DNA of 64,000 nt, taken from assembly GCA_034509495.1 (NCBI GenBank), contig CM067508.1, forward strand, positions 29,879,571-29,943,570. Direction: 5' to 3'. Under the pieces are notes generated by a model. The model was not told where the DNA came from, did no database searches, and saw nothing but the letters and a program-made list of their open reading frames with translations. Positions 33,822 through 46,849 of the stretch are shown here, piece by piece (the first letter of the stretch is position 1; each line of letters begins with the position of its first letter). The position numbers and the translations under genes are program-made. Source of the stretch: Acestrorhynchus altus. Taxonomy: Eukaryota; Chordata; Actinopteri; Characiformes; Acestrorhynchidae.

Positions 33822-36800
33822 CACCTGCCTTGCTCCCTCACCCTCACCGACCCCTCACACACGCACCACGCCTGGCACAGCCATTGAAGATGATGAAGAC
33901 TCTCCTTCTGACATTTAGTAACCTTTTCTACAAGGGGAAAGAGAAATGGAGATGTAAAAGGAGGGAGGGATGGAAATGGGGAGGAGGAGGAGGAGGGAGG
34001 GTCTTCATGTGGCATTCCGCTTTGTCTCACATCACCACATGTCTTCTTCACCCCTCCTCCAGTGCAACCTGGCCACGGCTTGCAGAGCTCTTTCTCTCAT
34101 TGTGAGGACGTGGCACTCAAGGTAAAAGATAATTATTAGGGTCCTTTAGGCCGAGTGTGTGTGTGTGTGTGCGTGCAGTAAAGTTACCTTCTCCTGCTCC
34201 TGCTGAGACATACACACCAGTAAACACCTTTTTGTGATTCGTTTATCGTTACTTTCTTACAGGTCATTAGCTCTTAGATTCCGAGATCCACACTTTGCGG
34301 ACAGTGACATGCTGTTTTCGAGGCTTCATAACTCAGGATCAGAGTGACATACAGACATGATACACAAACATAAAATAAAGACTTACTCTATCTAACTACG
34401 TCTGACAACATCAGCGAGTAATCCATCTTGGAAAATTCACTAATTTCCAACTGAATTAATTTCCAGCTTGAATGCCAAAGGAGCTTCCAGTGCATGTTTA
34501 CTACTCTGTCCACGTGTACGTGCTCGATGTCACAGACCCAGAAGCTGGCTTATAAATGAAAATAAGAAGGAAGGGTCTGTTTGTTCTCTTTTTTTGCTCC
34601 CACTGTGTTCAAATTTCAGAATAAACATCCTGTGAAGGGATAATACTGATGCAAACATAAACATAATAAAGGGAATTTGGGGTTTTATTTTATGTAGACA
34701 GCTGTCAAGTATTTTCAGCCTTTTTAAAACTGAATAATACAGTTTAAAAATGGCTACTTGCAGCACTTATTTCAGTTTTAGAAAAGTACCTTGGACACCC
34801 AATTTACAGTAAAGCTAATGATGTAAGTGTTCACAGAGTGAACAGCACCTGACAGAGTTCAATCTGCCTGTAAAGTAAATTGTTCCCCAAAATGTAGTTC
34901 TGTATATGGATGCTGTGTATAACTGCAAAAAACAGCCAGCTACTGGCTACACATGGCTACACATGTGGATATTGCACATGCCCACATTGCAAAGAAGATG
35001 CTGAAAAAAATATATTGTGCAGCTCTAGTATATGTCTAAGTGTAAAGCTCTACTTGGTGCTAATGTAATGAATTTGAGTTCCTCTCAAAAAGTGACATAT
35101 TTCAAGCAATTTCTGTTGATTCCGTCTGAATAGAAATGTATTAACTAAAATAAATATTGTAATTATTTGTAATAATTATTTATATTACAACAATAAAACC
35201 AAAAAAGGCTTGATGTTTTTCACTTTACATTTAATGAATAAAAATGATAGTTTATTTAACCCAACTCAACCTGATTCAAATCATCAGTTAATTAAGAGGC
35301 AAAGTGGGTGTTTTTGAACAGGGCAACTAGTAAACTAGTGAGCTTTCTCCTCTAAAGTCTCCAAAGAGGACATACATGTTTTTAATTGGAAGTGATGATA
35401 TTGCCCAACACATTCCCTTCCTGCATATTCAGGTAGGCACCTCATTAACATTTATGATCCAATGCAACTACCTGTTTGAACAATAAGTCAGAAAAGCCCA
35501 GAGAAACAACTCGTTGTGGCTGTTTATGAGCCAATCGGCGACATTTCGCCATAAAGCATCGTCAACGAGATGTATTTGAAGAACCATTTAACCAGTAAAG
35601 GAACCGTTTAGGCGGTCAAAGTGAGTTGTGATGGCAGTCAGTGGTATTTATAATATCATAGAACTATTACCTTTTACTTGGCAGCTTTGTTACCATTAAC
35701 AGGGTGAATGTGTGTGTTTGACAGAGAGAGAAAAAGAATTTCAATGCAGTTGGACGCAGGAGGAGTCCTGTACTAATCTACCACAGCTTAAAAAAAAGAA
35801 GCATCTTGTCAAGTGATGGCACAGTCTGGCTGTAAATATGTAAATGTTTAAGTATCAGCCTGCACAGTGTGAAAGTGTGAGAAATAGCCTGCAGTGATTA
35901 CGGCGCTACAAGCTCAGCTCTTCGCTCGCTCCGGGCTTCATTAGCTTATTCTCTTTATGTTGAGGCCGACATTATGTGCTGCGTGTGTGTTTTACTTCAC
36001 AGCCTGTAAATCATGAAGAAGCTTGCGCAATCTCATCAGCTGGGAGAGAAAGAAAAGGACGGAGTGGGCAGGGAGGGATGAGTGGCGAGAAATAGAGAGT
36101 ATATACTTTTGAGAGCCCTAAAACTATGCTCATAAACCTGACCAAATAACACAGTATATTTAATAGCACAACATGATAGATGAACAGTTTTGGCAGGATT
36201 CTGAGTCTTCCCTGGCGAATTCTCCTCTAGACTGGGGTCCCAGGGACTGTCTAGCCTAAACAAATAGTGTGAGTATGTGTACACCTGGGACAGGAAGAGG
36301 GCAACAGCTCTGAGATTATATAGTGGATAAACTAGAGAGCGATTAGTCTAGAGTGTGACAGAAAAAAGGCCGATCTACTGGCAGCCAGTGAGAAGAAGGA
36401 CTCTATGGAGACTCATCTATTCAATAGATACATACAGGGTCTCCTCACATACTGGGTACCTCTCATACTCATACCTGGTCTGACCAGCAGTCTGGTCTGG
36501 TCCAGTAGGACAAACAGATCTGACATACATGATGTTACACACTGATATATATAACACTATAATACACACTAATGGTAAAATTGCCCCTGACGAGGGGTGG
36601 ACTATGCCCAGGTGAATGGATCAGAGTATTGCTGAAATGACCAGGGTTGTGAGTGCTGTGATGAGTACCTACTGACAGTGGCCCAAAAAAGGGACCAACC
36701 ACAGACCAGAGAATAGGTCCACATTGGTTTAACCACATTTTTCACATTTTAACCCTGTGAAATAAGTTATTGCTACATTCAGAGTAAACATTAACTCTAG

Positions 36801-36868
36801 TGATGTGAAAAATGTCACGACAAATAAAAAAAAATACAAAAATGTAAAAACAAACTGATTACCTTAAA

Positions 36869-36925
36869 CAAACCTAACCTAAACCTAATCCTAACCTATA
36901 ACGTTCACCTAACCTTAACCTGCAT
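36869..36925. repeat. Short telomere-like CCTAA patch
   Basis: A few degenerate CCTAA/CCTAACC words in tandem, in the same strand orientation as the two larger telomere-like arrays. Confidence 0.55.
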
Positions 36926-37926
36926 CTTATCCACAGTGAAATTAGAAGTTCTTACAATTACTTGATTTTTTTTTTTTTTAGCTCCATAAACTTCATAAAC
37001 AGCAGGAGTTTCTACAACATTCTCATCCACTGCTGTTTTGTCAATTCTTCTTTGAGTACATGAGAGTCGGGCTGTATGTACTGTTTCACTCAACAGTGCT
37101 ACCAACGACCAACTGCAAAAATGAAATCCTATTTTTAGACAATGAACTTAAACAATGAACAAAACAAAACAATGGACAAAACAATGAACTTATTATGGAG
37201 GCTTCTATGTGAGATCATATTGTGTGCAGCAAATGGATTTTGATCCATGAATTTATGGTGACATACTTTGTAGATAAAACCATGTCTTAGCCTGAAAGGA
37301 ATTCCTAAACACTGTACTGTAGGGAATTACACTACATGACACTTACATAAGCCTTTCATGACAACTGATATAAACCTACATGAACTACAAAAGCACTGGG
37401 CTGTGGAGCAGTGGAACCGCTGCGAGCTCCATCAAATACCTCTGAGATGAGCTGGAGTGACATTTATGATCCAGAACTAATCATCCAACGCCAGTTCCTG
37501 ACCTCACCAGTGCACTTGTGACTGAATATATTAGCTACCGTCAATCAGGAAATGTGTCCCAGCAGTTTAAGAAACTGTACGTTTACTGAAACAGCACTTC
37601 AGGTCTCACCCAGCATACAGCACAAACCTGCTGAAAGGTGTCTGAGAATAATCTGTTTAATATATTCTGCAGTTACTGTTCCAAAAATATAGCTAAGAAA
37701 AAAAATGAAACACTTCATTCACATTAACACATTAACCGGGTATGAACACTTTGGTCCACTGGTCATAAAGTGTTCACAGTCTATTTAAAGCAGGTGAGGT
37801 TCAAAAATGTTTCAGTTACATTTGAGAAAATCTGTTTTTTAAAAATTGCAGGAACGTCCATTAATTCTGAGATCTGCCCTGATCGGTTCCCTCTGTTCTG
37901 TTATTGGTTTCTAAATCACCTGTGGT

Positions 37927-38061
37927 GTGTGAGTGAGTGAGTGAGTGAGTGAGTGAGTGAGTGAGTGAGTGAGTGAATGTGTGAGTGTGTGAGCGAGTGT
38001 GAGCGAGTGTGTGAGAGTGAGAGAGAGTGAGAGAGAGAGTGAGAGAGAGAGAGAGAGAGAA
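37927..38061. repeat. GAGT then GA microsatellite
   Basis: About 12 GAGT units followed by mixed GTGTGAGC units and a GA run. Confidence 0.95.
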
Positions 38062-39007
38062 TGAAACACAGAGGTACCTGCAGGGATGAAGCAGATGGAA
38101 TTGTGCATGTAAGAGTCCTGAGGAAAATATTTAATTTATTTGGTAAACAAATGACTTTTTACTTTATTAAAGCAAATAAATTGGTGTAGTTTGATACAGT
38201 GACTAATGGCTGGTTCCAGTCCTAAAAGCAAAATTAGCAGAGCTGTGGTTTCATTTTCCACTGATATTAATTTGGTCAGATAGAGCAAGTTTGTTTTGAT
38301 GTTTTAATTAAACAGTAAAAAAAAATCCAGTCTTTTGGAATTGACAACGTTACTTAAAATCTAGGCAAAAATTACCCTGTTCAATTGGAAATGTTGCACA
38401 TTTATAGTCTGATAAAATAAAGTACATTTCAGTCAAGTATAGTTACAAATTACAATCACCCAAGTGTTTTGTTACCCTGGAAGCAATATTTCTCTTTCTA
38501 CTTCTTAGTACCTCGGGGTGAGTTTCCAAAAGCTGATTAATGCCAAGTACTTAATTACCTAGTTTGTAAGAACATTTGATAACTAGCAAGCATTTTGCAA
38601 AACCTCTGTAAGTAAAATATTAAGTGAACTATCTTGCAAAGGATGGTACCAGGAGCTACTCATTTTTCACAAAATATTTCTCCACGTGAAGAGAGAGCAA
38701 AAATAATAAAACAGTTTATATTTTATATAAATATTAAATATTATACAAATGATAAAATGCACAAAGTGGTCATTAAATACATAATAAAATATGATCATTT
38801 ACAACTTCAGTTACAAGGCTAAGGGTAATTCCCAATTAGTCAACAAAAGCCCTTCGGCTTATTATACGGCAAAGTGAATTTAACTGAATTTAACATGTAA
38901 AATCATTGATTGTGGAACCTGCTTTTTTCAATCTGATGAGTTGTTCTTTTACACTGAATAACTGAACAACTGCCACAGTCACATTAAATCAAAAATGGAG
39001 AATGCTT

Positions 39008-39095
39008 GCTGGGCTGAGCTGGGTGTGTTACAGCAGGGAAAGTCGAAAAACAAGCAGGGCAGTGGTGGTCTAGGACCAGGATTGAGAACCCCTGT
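39008..39095. mobile_element. Right half of a hAT-like MITE
   Basis: CTGAGCTGGGTGTGTTACAG ... GGACCAGGATTGAGAACCCC matches the right half of the elements at 43952-44147 and 49453-49636. Confidence 0.6.
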
Positions 39096-39605
39096 ATTGT
39101 GATCTTTTCAGAGAAATTGAAGCACAAAGTCTATAGGCTTTGAACTCCCTGGATACTTTCTTTTGTCAAATTTATGTTCGACACACTGTTCACAGTCTAA
39201 ATCTTTAATGCTAATGGAAAACTACAAAACGGCTTCGGAGATATGTCTTCAGAGATCAACGGTGATTCGTTTCCAAACCCATAACGCAGTTTTCTTATGT
39301 ACTTTATGAAATATGAACACATATGAAAACACATCGTCTCTCCTTATATTACTTGTGACAGGCTTTACTTACCATTAAGCACCTTAAGCTTCCATAGTAC
39401 AGAAATCCATGGTCCTTGTTCATATAGGTCAGTATAGAAACATCAGCACAATACTGTATTAAAGAGGCCTTTCATTTGAAATTCTCTTAGTTTAGGATGA
39501 AGCCTGTGAAGTCGGAGTTCCTGCCTTACTTATAAACATGAACTTCTGCATTGACACTCATTATTTCCGGCATTTAAGCATAATTAGATTTCTCCGCCTA
39601 ATTCT

Positions 39606-39608
<3 letters not shown>

Positions 39609-39654
<46 letters not shown>
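39609..39654. repeat. CA microsatellite
   Basis: About 23 pure CA units. Confidence 0.95.
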
Positions 39655-39656
<2 letters not shown>

Positions 39657-39964
39657 CCCCACCACGTCTGGGTTCATTTGAATGGGAAATAGTTGTATTT
39701 TGTTTGTGTGTATTTGGGCTGAAACCCTGTGCGCAGTGTGACTTCAGCTATGAGCTCTGTGTAAGCACATGTCCTCGTGGCAGAACAGAACGGGCTGTTT
39801 CCTCTCTCTCGGAATGTTTTGGCCATGCATGAGTGCGACTTGTTTCTTTAATAATAATTTTTAATGAGCTCTTCCCTCCGTTATTTCCCTCTGCAGGCAG
39901 CTCAATTAATGCCTCGTTCCATATCTCCACATCTCGAGTGCTGAGAACCCCCCAGAGTACATCC

Positions 39965-40003
39965 CCCCCCCCCCCCCACTTCCTGACACACACACACACA
40001 CCA
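39965..40003. repeat. C-run and CA repeat
   Basis: A run of about 15 C followed shortly by seven CA units. Confidence 0.85.
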
Positions 40004-41531
40004 TCACAAGCACTGTCAGCTAAGGACCTGTTGTTGTTTTCTGAAGTGAAGCTCAGTCTAGTGTGAGCTTTCCCAGGTGAGAATGTTCAGGCCTTTTCTT
40101 TTGTGCGAGTTTCAGGGATGTGGTGTTCAGAGCAGGTTCAGAAAGGCCAGAGCCAAAGGGCCACAAGAGCTCATGCTTCCACACTAGGCCGCTGTGTGCC
40201 TAACAAACAGCTACAACAGCCAACCTAATTCACAATGACTGAAAACAAACAAGTGAACCCACCTCGTTTTGGTGTATATCTTCAGCAGATGTTTTCTTTA
40301 CGGCCCCGAGCAGAGACATGGTTCCTTTGTTTCTGAGAGCACAAATATTTAATTGACAGTCACACTTCGTGACTTTCTGACACTTCTTGGGGTTATTTGA
40401 GAGTTCGCTGAATTGAGGAGTTTGCTAAAGTGCTTTCAGATGGTTTCATAAGAGTGCTTTCAGCAGATTTGATGAAGATGAAATGCTTCCCTGCTCACAC
40501 AGAAAGGTTCTCTTATTGCATTTGCAAGGAAATTTATTTCTCGTGTTTCTGCACTGATGACTAATAAATGTGGCTAATAATGTAGACGGATTATTATCTA
40601 ACGTTATAGGCAACACAAAGTTGTTAAACTAACAACACATACAGCTCTACTGCTCATGCCTCTTAATGGGAAAACATTCAAAGAGCAGGCTAGAAGAAGT
40701 AAGTGTGGGTTTCACAGTTGCTTTGCCTATTAAATAAACATAGCTAAGAAACGTAGCTCGTACAACTGACAAAATCTGTACTTTCGAGAAATATGTGGTT
40801 AAACTGCAGACTCTGAGGTTGTACTACACTGAACTTGGCCAACACTCAAACAAATCCTGTTAAAAATCGAGTCTGAATTGTGTTAGTTTTGGGGATAGGA
40901 TTCAGATATATGAAACTGTTTTAAACAAGCAGCATTTAGGAACCTTTATTTTTTTTTTAAGAAGTGGATCTGGCCTTCTCCTCTGCATGTAAAACATAGA
41001 CCCTCAATTATTTCAAAAGCAACAGTTCGTTGAATCAAAATGTGTGTCGAGGCCAAACCAGTCAAGCGGAAGGAGTAGGTTTGTGTAATGATGCTATATT
41101 GGAGGAACAGTTCTTTAAGTTAAAGACTCAGTCCAGCCTGTTGCCATGGCATCCCGTACCTCCAATCTGTTTGCCTGCATTTCAATGGCAACTCTATTGA
41201 TTGGAGCTGTATTGTCTATTGGCCCTGAGGATGGAAGCTGCCGCTCTGTGAGGAGAGCTGTTTCAGGACTTCTCTATATAAGTCGTCTGAATAATAACTG
41301 CCTGCTTGGTTTCTAAGAAGGCTTTGTGAGCTTTTCACCAGTATTCAGAGTTTTCATTGGTATGTAGGGGAAAAAATCCTTTGTGCATAACCACATCGCT
41401 CATTTCATTACAGTCATGCTTCTGCGTGCTTCTTCTGTTCACATTCAGAGTTTGATCAGAGTGCATGGTCAGGCCTATTTCAGAACCCCTGTAGCATAAA
41501 AGAATCAAGGTTGAGGGAATGGAGGCAGCAA

Positions 41532-42202
41532 TACACTGATCAGCCATACCATTATGACCATCTGTTTGTTTTTACACTGACTGTCCATTTTATCAGCTCC
41601 ACTGACCATACAGAAGCACTTTGTAATTCTATCATTACAGACTGTAGTCCATCTGTTTCTCTGCATGCTTTGTTATACTCCGTTCACCTTGATTTTCACT
41701 AGTCAGGAGCCAATAGGACCAGCACACGGCAGCGTTTTTTGGTATCATGGGTCATTCTCAGCACTGCAGTGGAGATTTTAGGGCTTGTCCACTCTATTCC
41801 ACCCTCCTACGAAGTTCCTCCACATTCTAGATGTAAAATCACAGACAGAAGCTCGTTTGTTTCTGCACAGTTTGTGTTGGTCATCCACTAGTTCTTCATC
41901 AGTGCTCACAGGACTCTGTTCTCAGTCCAACAGTGGCACATACTAAAACACCACCACCACCACCGCCGCCGCCATATCAATGACACTGTAGTGCTAAGAA
42001 TGACCCACCACCCATATAAAACCTGCTCAATGATGGTTGTGTTGTGTCTTGAACATTGAAGATCAGTGTGAAGGGAGGATAAAGTATGCAGAGAAACAGA
42101 TGGACTACAGAGTCTGTAATTATAGAAGTACAAAATGCTCCCATATGGTTAGAGGATCTAATAAACATACAGATGGTCATAAAATTATGGCTGGTCTGTG
42201 TA
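41532..42202. mobile_element. Long-inverted-repeat (palindromic) DNA transposon
   Basis: The left end TACACTGATCAGCCATACCA followed by TTATGACCATCTG is the reverse complement of the right end (CAGATGGTCATAAAATTATG, GCTGGTCTGTGTA). The complementarity continues inwards for about 200 bp on each side: ACTGTAGTCCATCTGTTTCT at 41641 pairs with AGAAACAGATGGACTACAGA at 42093. The centre contains CCACCACCACCGCCGCCG (41950-41970). The pattern is that of a widespread fish element with 'CACTGATCAGCCATAA' ends. It encodes nothing recognisable and is probably non-autonomous. Confidence 0.85.
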
Positions 42203-43184
42203 TTTCATGTTATTTGATGGGGTAAAACCGTTGCCCAAAACATTGTTATGAAGGGCTGTAGAGGCAGGATTGTCAGTTCTAACTGTTCTTTAAATGCTAC
42301 ATCTTTTACATTCTCTGAACGCTTCATGATAGATGGCCCAATAAAAATGGTTAATGGTTTTCTTTCACTACAAAGTAATCATAGTGCAGGGTCAAATTTC
42401 ATGACAACAGCCATTTTTTTTATTTTAATAATGTACAATTCAAGATGTGAAGGGTCACACAGCACTGCACATTGGATTCCATTAATTAAGACCAGGAAGA
42501 TAATCTATCACAGAAGGGGCTGCAAACCTCATAAATTATTCATTGAGACTTTACCCGAGCGCTTCTATATAACACTGACATAATCATTCCAAACAAATAT
42601 CATTACAAATGGCTTATGCTGTCATTAACTGGTATGTCCAGTAAAATCGTGATGGTATGACACCATTGCCATAAACATTGTCATGACAGTTACCGGTAAT
42701 GGTTTCAGTGTTAAGATATTGGAAATGATCATTTGACACTGTGTGCATTACTGGTAACTGGTCATGTCCCATACCTGATCCATGTATCGGGAACAGGAGC
42801 TGATCAGGCATATTTTAATGGATACGTTTAATTGAATCTCCATTCAGTCGTACTGAACCTTGGTGTTCAAAGCACTATCTGATGCCATTAATGGACGATG
42901 GACAGCTGGCAGCCTGGAGGAACTTCCCCCGAAGTTAAATATGAGTTTAGACTCCAACAAAAGAACATTTGAACTGGTTCTCTTCAGTCTTATAAGAACC
43001 TTTGGTGTTTTTTTTGTAGAAAATCCTGCATCAGGTCCTGGGGGCTGTAAGCGAGTCAGATTGGATTATAAGATTAAACAGGCTGTGAAACAGTCATTTA
43101 AAGAAAAGCCTCTTTTACGCCACGCCACTGTTAATGTGTTATAGTAACAGTGGCATGGCATTAGTCCTGGGCATAATCTGTTAT

Positions 43185-43345
43185 AGCGCTACAAAGGGTT
43201 CTTTAAGAAGTGCCAAATAAGGAGCATTTTTGCTTCCACAAAGAGCAATGACTGTAAAAGAGATCCTGTAAAACCGATAAAGAACCTTTACTTCTTTGGC
43301 ATCTCTAAAGAGCCCCATGTGACGCCTGTGTTTTTAAGAGTGTAT
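43185..43345. mobile_element. Possible GGTTCTT-type hairpin MITE
   Basis: CTACAAAGGGTTCTTTAAGA at the left and TAAAGAACCTTTACTTCTTT inside form a hairpin-like arrangement ending in TTTTTAAGAGTGTA, as in other fish hairpin MITEs. Confidence 0.5.
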
Positions 43346-43462
43346 AACAGGTCATAACATATTGGAAATCTTATAATCTGTCAAGACATGTTTATGGCAT
43401 TGTCAAATTATGTAGCAATAAAGACATACCAACATGTTCATTTTTTATACCCTGGACACACA

Positions 43463-44570
43463 CACTGTATGGACAAAAGTATTAGGACATTTCCTCATTC
43501 ATTGTTTCTTCTGAAATGAAGGATATGAAACCTGCAAACCATCTCACTCAGCTATCTACAGAGGCCCTGCGGTGACATCCTGCATAAAAAAATAATATCC
43601 ATGACTCAACAAGGCCTGGGAAAAAACTTAGTAAGACCCCGTTCCTGTAGAGTTGCCACCTGTTTGATTTTCACCCTGGACAGTAAACTTTACAGGATGT
43701 GTGTTGTCCCTGCAGCATCTGTTTTCAAATGTAATTCAGTTTTTTTTGGGGTAAGGAAAAGACCCCTCAATCAAATGATGAAGCAGCATCTGGTTTCAAA
43801 TAGAATTTGTCCCTTTATTTCAGTACAAAATCATGTGGGGATTTGTGGATTTATTCTTCTTTGTAAGGGATGTTGCCTTTGAGGCTTTGTAGCTATTAAT
43901 TGTTGTTTTGATTAAGAAATTGCAGGTTCCAGTGATACATGTTTGTTAAATCAGTATTTCTCAAGCCTGGTCCTGGAGGCAGTCCCTGCCCTGCACCTTT
44001 TAGTGGATTTCCTGCCTTAACACCTCCTGCAACGCTGAAAGTGTTTGTTAAAGAGCTGATTAGTCTAATCAGGTGATCTGAGTTGGGAAAATGCTAAAAT
44101 GTGCAAACCAGGGGTGCCTCCAGGACCAGGGCTGAGGAGCAGGGGTTTAATTGTTGCTGTGAACCATAGTTTCACTCCCTTTGTGCCACGAAGGGAGGGA
44201 TGATGTTACATGGACAAAAAGTCTCTTTCTACTAGATTCTGGAGCATTGCTCTGAGGACTTCCGTAATGAGTGTGTTAGTGAAGATGTTGATGAATGGTC
44301 ACCTCCACACCTCATCCGCAACTTCCCAGCTCATCCCAAAATACTGGATGGAGCACCATCATCAACAGCTGAATGCTTTTGGCATGTTACAAGAAGGTTC
44401 TTGTTTGATGGCACCAGAGTCCTGTTATATTGATATTTGCAATCTGTGTTGGCAATGGATGAAGCTTAATGTAGCCAAATTAGGAGAAACATATGTGATT
44501 TTGATCTCTAATTCAAACATGGCTGAATGTATTCAGTGGTAGTGGTGTCCAGAAATATTTGGACATTGTA
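43463..44570 (+). mobile_element. Non-autonomous DNA element interrupted by other insertions
   Basis: The left end (TGTATGGACAAAAGTATTAG, then GACATTTCCTCATTCATTGT) and right end (GTCCAGAAATATTTGGACAT at 44548-44567) are inverted repeats. The family body resumes at 44221 with TTCTACTAGATTCTGGAGCA and continues through CAACTTCCCAGCTCATCCCA and TACTGGATGGAGCACCATCA. The part between about 43535 and 44215 does not belong to the family and includes the hAT-like MITE at 43952, so it is a nested insertion. Confidence 0.7.
43952..44147. mobile_element. hAT-like MITE, copy 1
   Basis: The left end CAGTATTTCTCAAGCCTGGT + CCTGGAGGC is the inverted repeat of the right end GCCTCCAGGACCAGGGCTGA + GGAGC. 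The interior contains GAGCTGATTAGTCTAATCAG, itself a palindrome, as in copy 2. The CAGnnnTTCTCAA start is typical of hAT-derived elements. Confidence 0.75.
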
Positions 44571-44831
44571 TTTTACTGATCTTCTAAACCTTCTAAACCT
44601 AAAAGGTGAGAATAACTCTCAGTCCTCCCAATGAAGTTGTAGCAGTGAAGAACAAAGCCAGGATGTCTACAGGTTGTTTTCCCTTTGCAAGTTTGGCAAT
44701 CAATTTCTGATTGTGTGCAGCTCTGACATATATCACATCATTTCTCTGTTTGAGTGACAGCTCTTCTCATTTTCTCCCAAAGCCTGCAACAAGACAATGG
44801 CGCGTACGTGCATGAGCGCATGGGGCAACCA

Positions 44832-44835
<4 letters not shown>

Positions 44836-44862
<27 letters not shown>

Positions 44863-44917
44863 ATGTAGCTTTGCAGATATATATATATATATATATAATA
44901 TATATATATATATATAA
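44836..44917. repeat. GT then TA microsatellite
   Basis: About 13 GT units, then TA runs at 44879-44917 with one break. Confidence 0.93.
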
Positions 44918-45156
44918 AATCTAATCTTTGAACAGTGTATTTCAGATTTTTTTGAACCATGTGGCACTTTTCTTTAAAGTCTATATGTTTGTGAAATTTT
45001 GAATTGCGTTACCTTGTCTGCTGTGATTTTGTTCTTCTGTCAAGGGCCTGTCAATTTGGTTCAATCTGAGTGCGTGCTATTTGGTGTGCTGTCAAAGGAG
45101 GCCGAGGCAGTGTGGGATGTGTTCTGGGGTGGAAAGGGACGCATAAGGAGACTCTG

Positions 45157-45287
45157 TGTGTGTGTATGTGTGTGTATCTATATCTATACACATACACACT
45201 AATATATATATAATATATATATACCCAGCAAACACACACACATACATTTTTATATATATATAAATATAAATATAAATATAAATATAA

Positions 45288-45348
<61 letters not shown>

Positions 45349-45352
45349 GGGT
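45157..45352. repeat. Compound TG/TA/AAATAT repeat inside an inverted repeat
   Basis: ACCCAGCAAACACACACACA at 45223 is the reverse complement of the TGTGTGTGTGTTTGCTGGGT end at 45352. Between them are TA runs and five TAAATA units. The whole can fold back on itself. Confidence 0.85.
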
Positions 45353-46849
45353 CTCTCATAAAAGCCTATCAATATCAGTGGAAATTACTGCCAGCTCTCT
45401 GGCTCTCACTAGCCCAGATTACTGCCACACACCCAGCCATCGAGCTGCGAGACTGTGCAATGATTATTCCTAATGGGTAGCGATTTATCGTGGCAGGGGT
45501 GCTAACGTTTTTATAATTGACTCCAGTTCAGCCCAATGCGGAGCAGGAGAGACAGATGTTGGGGCTCATTGTGGCTTGTTGTTGTGCTTGCCAAAGATAA
45601 TTTCCAACAATACCTGCACCTGTGTTCTGCCATCTCCATTTACATACTCCACTGTGTCAGAAACATTTTCACTTATACAAAAAGTTTAATATAGAGGACA
45701 GCAGAGGGACAGTGTAGTGTTTCAACTGACCTGTCATTTACCCACCAAGAAATTACCCACCACTCTTTGTCATAACTTGGCTAGGAAATTTGCAAATGTC
45801 CCACTGAAACAAGGCACGTTGGAACTAGTTCCATGACTTTTGCCATATTCCAGCTTCCAAAAGGATGTTTGTCAGTTTGCATGGACAATGCTAGCCAGAT
45901 ACCCACTTACACCCACTGCACTCTCCACAGTGGATGGTAATGCTTTCTACAATGTATAGCAACACATGCTCAGCAATACAGAAAATGGCAGCTTGTACAG
46001 CTTCCAAACTCAGGCTAGACAGTCAACTATCAACATGGGGGACATGTCTCCCTGTGTGCCTCTGAGCCCTGCACCTCTGGGATCCTCACGGCCTCTGAGA
46101 TTGCACTTTCCTTCTCCCTGTACCATGATGTCCTGTGCGCTGCTTCCCCTGCCCGCCAGCATGGACTGGATGATTATTTCTACATCACAGTGCACTTTGG
46201 TGGTTCGGGTTCTCAATTACCACTGGCTGTTCTCTGCACATGCCACAGCCCGCCTGCAGTAGTGGAACATTTCCACTTACCCCGGATCTTGGGCATTATT
46301 GCAGGGTTTTTGCTGTTTGCATTCACCTGCAAGCTATATGGAAACCCCTCCTACCCTGTCATGGCATGCTCACTCGTGGTGCCCCTTTACATGCCTCCTA
46401 ACATCTCTTTGGTCCCTTTCTCCAGTGCAACTGCCTCCAGTCCATGCCTTTCTTCCACCTTTGCTTGTGACCGCCATGGGCACCATCTTTTCTCTGGATG
46501 GCTGCATGGTGCACAATAATTTAAATTCTGCTGGCTGTTTCTCCTTGTCTTGCCAGTTCTACCACATTTACACCTACTGTGCACAAGCACATGCCTGGTC
46601 CAGCTGCCTTCTGCACCTGCCCAGATTTGGTCACAGCTGACTGTTGCATTTTCTTCCCACTCTGGGATATTATGGCCAAGCTGTCTGCATTCCTCTCCCA
46701 CCGTCTTGTCCCTGCTTCCGTCTGCTGCTTTATAGGAAGTCTTCTTTTCGGGTCCATCATTGATCTTTCTGCCCCTCACGGCTCCCAGCACTGGTTCCTC
46801 TGTGTCTTATGCCAGTGTTAATGTCATGTCTCGCCTGGAGCTCCTAAGA

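Larger units (their letters stand above)
33726..41530. other. Long intergenic stretch without recognised genes
   Basis: Contains microsatellites, a short telomere-like patch and a MITE end (listed separately). All reading frames are short and motif-free. I see no exon-like block with plausible splice sites. Confidence 0.5.

Noticed and set aside
46387..46791. 134-residue frame on the - strand
   Set aside because: Lies opposite the probable DIRS-like element, has no recognised domain and no supporting splice or start context.
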